Positions 59,278 through 64,000 of a DNA stretch of 64,000 bases are shown in pieces. The DNA is from Zhengitettix transpicula (taxonomy: Eukaryota; Arthropoda; Insecta; Orthoptera; Tetrigidae), in the NCBI GenBank assembly GCA_037074705.1, contig CM073596.1, positions 17,876,501 through 17,940,500 of the forward strand, read 5' to 3'. Each line of letters starts with the position of its first letter. Position 1 is the stretch's first letter. A model generated the notes under the pieces. It saw only the letters and a list, made by a program, of their open reading frames with translations, searched no databases and was not told the origin of the DNA. Both the position numbers and the translations under genes were made by a program.

Positions 59278-59842
59278 TCAGCGACATCCATAACCCCGAT
59301 TTGATTCGAATCTCGATTGATTTGGCGTTAATGATATGAAACGCCCCTCCACCCCCTCACCTAAGGGTGCTCCCCTCGCATGCCGAAAGGGGTTGAAATT
59401 ATACACAAACAACATCAGTAGAAATACAATCAATATAATTAACCCTGAAAAATATTTATTCAACGCAAATACCTGCTGTGTTTGCATGTTCAAAAATTTT
59501 TACCTCACTACCCCTGCATCTGAGGGGTAAATGCCAAGTTGAATGTCATAACTAAACTCAGTGACATCCATAACCTTCGATTTGACTCCAATCTCGGTTG
59601 TATTCGCGTTATTTTCCTGTAAATCATCTCCATCCCAAACCCTAAGGGTGCCCTTTCCCCAGGGTGTAGAGGATGAAAATTATATTCAGATAACATCGGT
59701 AGAAACCCTATCAATATCTCTGAACCCTAAAAATATTTATCCGATATATATATATCGACTGTTTTAGCATGTTTAAATATTTCAACCCCTGTTCACCCCC
59801 GCTTCTGAGGATGGTTGGCGCGTCTCACCCTGACAGTGTTTC
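59278..59842. repeat. 281-bp tandem repeat, two units
   Basis: Unit 1 (59278-59558) and unit 2 (59559 to about 59842) both run tcag(c/t)gacatccataacc, then a (t/c)gatttga...aatctcg block, ccctaagggtgc, ggttgaaatta or tgaaaattat with a tcag(t/a) block, cctgaaaaatatttat or its variant, tgcatgtt-like, and a final gcatctgagg or gcttctgagg. A shorter third relative may start near 59213 (gatgtcatttatccataacc). Confidence 0.85.
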
Positions 59843-59912
59843 TTTCCTGGTCGCAAAGTACACGTGTACGAAATTTGCTCCATCGGTGTAGATTTGTATA
59901 AGGAACATACAA

Positions 59913-59943
<31 letters not shown>

Positions 59944-59994
59944 TATTTATACATGCATACAAACAAACACTTTGCTTTATTTATTAGATTAATT

Positions 59995-60185
59995 AACAGA
60001 TTTACAACTCTTTATAAATAAATTTTGTATATTTAAAATTTTTATTTCTTCCGGAAGACTATGTAATAGATTTATCCCGGAATAACAAATGCTTGATTCA
60101 AAAAGGCTTAGGCGATGTTTTTCTATGCGAAGAACTGAACATGGAAATTTCCTCTGCCCAGTGATGTTTAGTGTGTTTCTGACTC
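59995..60185 (-). mobile_element. Non-LTR ORF2 C-terminus fragment
   Basis: The minus strand reads KHRLSLFESSICYSGINLLH, then SLPEEIKILNIQNLFIKSCK, SVN and stop. This follows the usual end of CR1/Jockey-like ORF2 (R..SLF..GI.LYNSLP.EIKN....F...LK). LINE-C at 37.95 kb ends with the same pattern, but the sequences differ, so this may be another family. Confidence 0.7.
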
Positions 60186-61276
60186 ATTCAGTTAACTTTA
60201 AATATATTTCTCCAATTCTTGTTGCTCAGTTCGAAGAATCCAATATTTGTACTAGGTGGTAATGCTATATATAAACATCTCTAATCGTCCCATTGGTGTG
60301 TCTGTTTTCCCTAAAGGGAAATATCAGTGGTTGGTATGAAGTTAGTTGCTTGCGTGCAGCTTGCTTCCGCCGCCACCCAAGTTGCTTATTTGGTCAGCGT
60401 CTTTGGCATTAATTACAACACGGGATTTGTCAGGAAAAAAAAACAACTAACGTAATTCCGGAATGGAATCCTGATTGCCGTTTGAAGCTAAAGCACGAAC
60501 GGAAATGGCCCTAGAGAGTTCGGACTTTTCTCCCCGTCCCCGTGTTTTGGTGCTATGAAATTAGTTGTATAACTAGATTCCCGGGGAGTCCCTTCGCAAA
60601 CAGGATTCAGTCCCCCGTCCGATGCTACAGTAATACGGTTAAGGGAACGAAATGGGGTGAATGAGCTAGTGCATTACCTATTGTAGAATCTCTCAAGAGT
60701 TCGAATACATCAGATTTTTTTCCTCCTCAACAAATAAAATTCTGGCTTCTCGCTGGGGCATAACCATCAAGAGACTTAACAAAAACTTTTCTTGTCCTAT
60801 TTATTTACCTTTCAGTGTGTTATTCTTTTCAATTTCTTGTGTACAACTTATTAGATATTGCAAAAAATGTCTATATTATTACCTCTACTATTTTTCACCT
60901 TAGTCTCTAATATATTGCTTAAAATTTTTGTATTTATATTATTTTATATGATCGACTAAATTAGTATTTTTTTAATTAGTTTCCCTAGCAGGAACCTGTT
61001 TATTGAGATAGAAATGAAAATTATATTAAATAGCTAATTTTTTTCTATCCATTACAAGCCTTTTTATAACTACTTCATTTGACAAAAAACCTAATGACAT
61101 TTAAGCTGGCATGGAAAGTAATTGATTATGGAGTCTTGTCATTGCAGATCTGATTATGCAAATTTAATAAGCCGATATGTAATAACGTGAATTTGTTTTA
61201 GAGAAAGCTTGGTCCAACAGGTGCCTAGTAATTAAGATATTGTAATAAACACATTTTACATTTTTTTTAATGTTTT
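60186..61276. other. Intron sequence without recognised content
   Basis: GC-richer between 60290 and 60680, then AT-rich. No ORF or shared repeat was noticed. Confidence 0.4.
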
Positions 61277-61920
61277 GCCCCACGTTGGAGAATCAAAATG
61301 TAGTAAACACAATTAAATGATCAATTATTCAATTTAAATAAGCGCACATCCGAGAACATTTGTAATAATACAATTTAATTAGATTTTAAATAAGCAAAAT
61401 TCAAAATTAAAATGATAGGATTGTAAATGAAAAATCAGAATTCAAAATATAAAACAAAGTTAATTGAATAAAAACAAATACTTATCACAATTGACAATTT
61501 TGTTACAAGTTGGTAAAATGCCACGGCTTAATTTCAGGGCAGATTATCGGGCCTCCAATAAAGAATGTTATGACAAGACAATTAAAAACTTACAATGTAA
61601 AAAAATTCTTAACTTAAACAAATATTGAAATATGAAGTCTGACGATAATTATTATTTACATTAGGTTTACAATTAATAAATTTTCTTTTTAGTTTACATT
61701 ACCACAGCTGTTCATCTGGGGCTCGCATTTCACTCGATTATTGTTAAACACTTATTCAGCCTCCCAAAACACTGACTTTCCGCGCGTCTAGCCATGCCTT
61801 CTCGACAATGCATCTTTAGCAAGCTAGCATCATAGGCTTCATATTCTTGTACATAATTCTTATATTTACGCCGCCGACAATGAATATTGTAAAATTTTGT
61901 TTATTAAATTCTTACATGTC
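61277..61920 (-). mobile_element. LTR of the tRNA-Lys family with a half-decayed primer site
   Basis: On the minus strand the LTR starts near the ttaattaa run at about 61920. It passes aaaattttacaatattcatt, gtcggcggcgtaaatataag, gcattgtcgagaaggcatgg, gtaaacctaatgtaaataat and tctttattggaggcccgata. It ends near 61295 before ccaacgtggggc (61277-61288), the last 12 nt of the primer site seen whole at 41211. The length of about 630 bp probably reflects a near-complete LTR. The internal region (to the left) shows no gag. Confidence 0.75.
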
Positions 61921-62559
61921 TTTAATTAATTAATTAATTAATTAAAAAACTTGAATTTATTTTTAACAGTTTGTTATTTAAAGAAGTCTTGTTCAATACC
62001 ATAATCGCAACAGAATTGAGTTGATTTGAAATTTGATTTACATCGACTAGAACTTGGACAGAAAAGGTTTTACCGCTTTCAAAGTACGGGTTTATTAACT
62101 TATTAAACCAATCGCTCGATTTATCAGCTTTTCTTTTATTGACCACCGACTTTTAAATAAATAGTAATAATTTTTAACTAAAATGTTTTTTTATCTTGTA
62201 GTCAACGAATACATGTGGTAACTTAATATATAAAAAATTTGAGTCTTATTTAATCAAGCAGTTTGCTAATATTTTCTATAAATTCAGTTCTGAGAGGATT
62301 AAATGGTCAAATTAATGAATCTTGTTGAGATAAATCATTTTATGCCGGTCGGATTAATCAATTGAGTTAATTGAGGGTTATTGTGTGGAAGAAATAAATG
62401 GAAATCTTTACACTGTACATAGTTTTGGGTCTGTTTTATATACAGTTTAATGGATGAAAATTTCGCGAATTACAAGGGCACCAAGTATGCGCCAAACTAG
62501 TTGATGGAAGATAGATGACCAGATAAACAATGTGCCGATCTGTAATTAAGTACATAGTT
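61921..62559. other. AT-rich intron sequence
   Basis: It opens with (TTAA)n at 61921-61945. A 70-codon minus ORF at 61934-62146 is unrecognised. Confidence 0.4.
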
Positions 62560-62880
62560 TAAATTGATTGCTGCTGCTGCTGCTGCGGAGGATAATTTTT
62601 TTTGATACTTGCTGCATGTGGGCCAGCTTAACAGGTTGTTAATTACTAGTTATTGTTGCACGCACCGAGGCGGTCTATGACGTCACCTCATTCCTAATTA
62701 TTACGTAGTGAGCGTCGACTTCATTAGCAAGGAGGCGTCCTCAATTATCCCCTGAGGCGGATAGCGAAATTACCGCGGGGTAATAACAGTACCAAGGCGG
62801 TGGGGCGAGGGATGGTAAATATGGCCGCAAAAATGCGGCGTTCCGATTTTTGCGCGTGAAACGCGTTCAATAATAATGAT
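62560..62880. promoter_or_regulatory. GC/CpG-rich block, candidate conserved regulatory element
   Basis: It starts with a (TGC)n run (about 62568-62585) and contains a CRE-like tgacgtca (62679-62686), a tcattagcaa motif, taccgcggggtaat with dyad symmetry, and gcgtgaaacgcg. It contrasts sharply with the AT-rich flanks and has no ORF. It may be an intronic enhancer; this is inference from composition and motifs. Confidence 0.35.
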
Positions 62881-64000
62881 GAAAATTTGTTTGTCATTTA
62901 TACTAATATAAAAAAAACGCATCAAGCAAGGCATCAAAACCTTCTCTCTAAATTTCTATTTTTTTGTAGTAGATTTATTCAGAATTTATTTAAAATTAAT
63001 TCACAATTTATTCAAAATTCTTTCCTATAATATAAATAATGTTTGGAAAACTTAATCATTGAAAATTTTCTACAGTCAGTAAATTATGAACCGTTTTCAA
63101 ACAATTACAACGTACTTTCCTATAACTCTGTGGGAGATTTACATTTTTTTTTCTGCGCAAGGATACAGGGAACGTGAGAAAAGAAATCCCTACTAAATAT
63201 TAAGTACCATTCCTGGCCGTAAGGCGTTGGTTGGCGCGAGGTGCAATAAATAACTGAGAAAGGGACCTGACCTGCGGCGAAGCAAGGCCCTTTTTAAAAT
63301 TCACGACCTACTCTAGCTGTTTCTACTACGTCTCACAATTTAAACACAAAGGTGGAAGAAATTCATGGTTTGAGAGGCTGACCCTCTAATGAAACAACAT
63401 CGCACATTTGTGGAGAACATTTGGATTTTGAAAGGTCAATTCCAGTAATAATTTTGTATTAGTCGAGTTTCTTAGAACTAAATTCAAATAATTTGTAACT
63501 ACTATACAGAAACGCGATCACCCTTTGAGGTTACCATAGAAAAATGTGCATGTTTAGATCCTGATTATTGTTTTCAATATAGATAACACACAGGGAGACA
63601 TACATTTTTCTACTTCAGAGGTTACCAAAGATTTTTACTGGCGACCTCCTAAAAATATATTCAAATCCTCTTATCGATGAACCCAAAAATATTTTACTAC
63701 GCTTCCAAATGTCATCCGAACTCGACATTCAAGTTATTTCTCAGTTGGGTAAGATGGAAAATAACATGACTCAAATCAGCTTCAAACATGACGTGTCCCA
63801 CCAATAGTCTTTTTTGTGTGTGTCGAAAAATTTATTTTATTTTAAAAAAGCGTCACCTTTCTTCAAATTCATTGAAACATTATAAATATATTTATTTTCA
63901 TCCATTTTCCATCGTTTTCCAGCAATATGTCGACCACTGCGGGTAGATCTGGACCACTTCGGTGATTATTTGTTGTCAATATCGTGGATATTAAACGTAA
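62881..64000. other. Right end of the window, no recognised content
   Basis: AT-rich with a slightly GC-richer patch at 63170-63330. No ASAP exon, RNA gene or repeat from elsewhere in the window was recognised. Confidence 0.4.

Noticed and set aside
8381..64000. Search for the next ASAP BAR-domain exon
   Set aside because: I looked for an LDxDR..LxKhKKxhKAI-like exon by eye and found none. Short exons are easy to miss, so absence is not proof.
1..64000. CRISPR array, bacterial operon or tRNA cluster
   Set aside because: Tandem repeats here have no spacer-repeat regularity, genes have introns, and no cloverleaf was recognised by eye.

Overview
The window looks like nuclear DNA from an insect with a large, AT-rich, repeat-filled genome. 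A hemimetabolous insect is my guess, but I cannot name the order. Only three host genes are recognisable, all at the left end. The rest is intronic or intergenic DNA packed with broken non-LTR retrotransposons, LTR fragments, short non-autonomous repeats, foldback elements and satellite-like tandems. I see no bacterial genes, operons, CRISPR arrays or RNA genes.

Genes. (1) 8-277, minus: the insect form of the NCBP2AS2 microprotein, one intact 89-residue exon. (2) 1682-3621, minus: Mediator subunit 9 (MED9). I rebuilt it from three short exons (3521-3621, 2408-2513, 1682-1822) with consistent GT-AG borders and phases, giving 115 residues. (3) 8255-8380, plus: the first coding exon of an ASAP-type Arf-GAP (start of the BAR domain), ending in a GTGAGT donor. 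No later ASAP exon is visible, so about 55.6 kb to the right edge is best read as its first intron. MED9 and ASAP are transcribed divergently from a gap of about 4.6 kb.

Repeats by region. 0.4-1.15 kb: three related foldback (MITE-like) elements. 10.7-11 kb: an A/T minisatellite whose unit changes from 22 to 21 bp. About 11.4, 20.3, 24.0, 30.9, 33.8, 42.2, 52.0, 58.0 and 58.4 kb: nine copies of one roughly 450-bp SINE-like family (called R1 here). 14.3-18.2, 26.4-27.3, 41.0, 47.8-48.6 and 61.3-61.9 kb: fragments of one LTR retrotransposon family. One copy keeps a perfect 18-nt primer binding site for tRNA-Lys(CUU), and another is followed by a decayed gag-like coiled-coil region. 27.3, 34.6, 37.9, 42.0, 54.7, 58.8 and 60 kb: pieces of at least three non-LTR families, one carrying a nested R1 and one a complete 732-bp solo LTR. 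27.8, 29.2 and 32.3 kb: a second foldback family. 37.3-37.6 kb: a near-perfect hairpin with arms of about 155 bp. 44.9-45.9 kb: a five-monomer array with alternating A-B-A-B-A subtypes. 59.3-59.8 kb: a two-unit 281-bp tandem.

The genes do not form a pathway; they are neighbours. The most unusual items are the A-B-A-B-A array, the long hairpin, the nested solo LTR, the R1 family with its apparent 11-bp target duplication and inverted 5' tip, and an unidentified decayed ORF at 31.6-32.0 kb.
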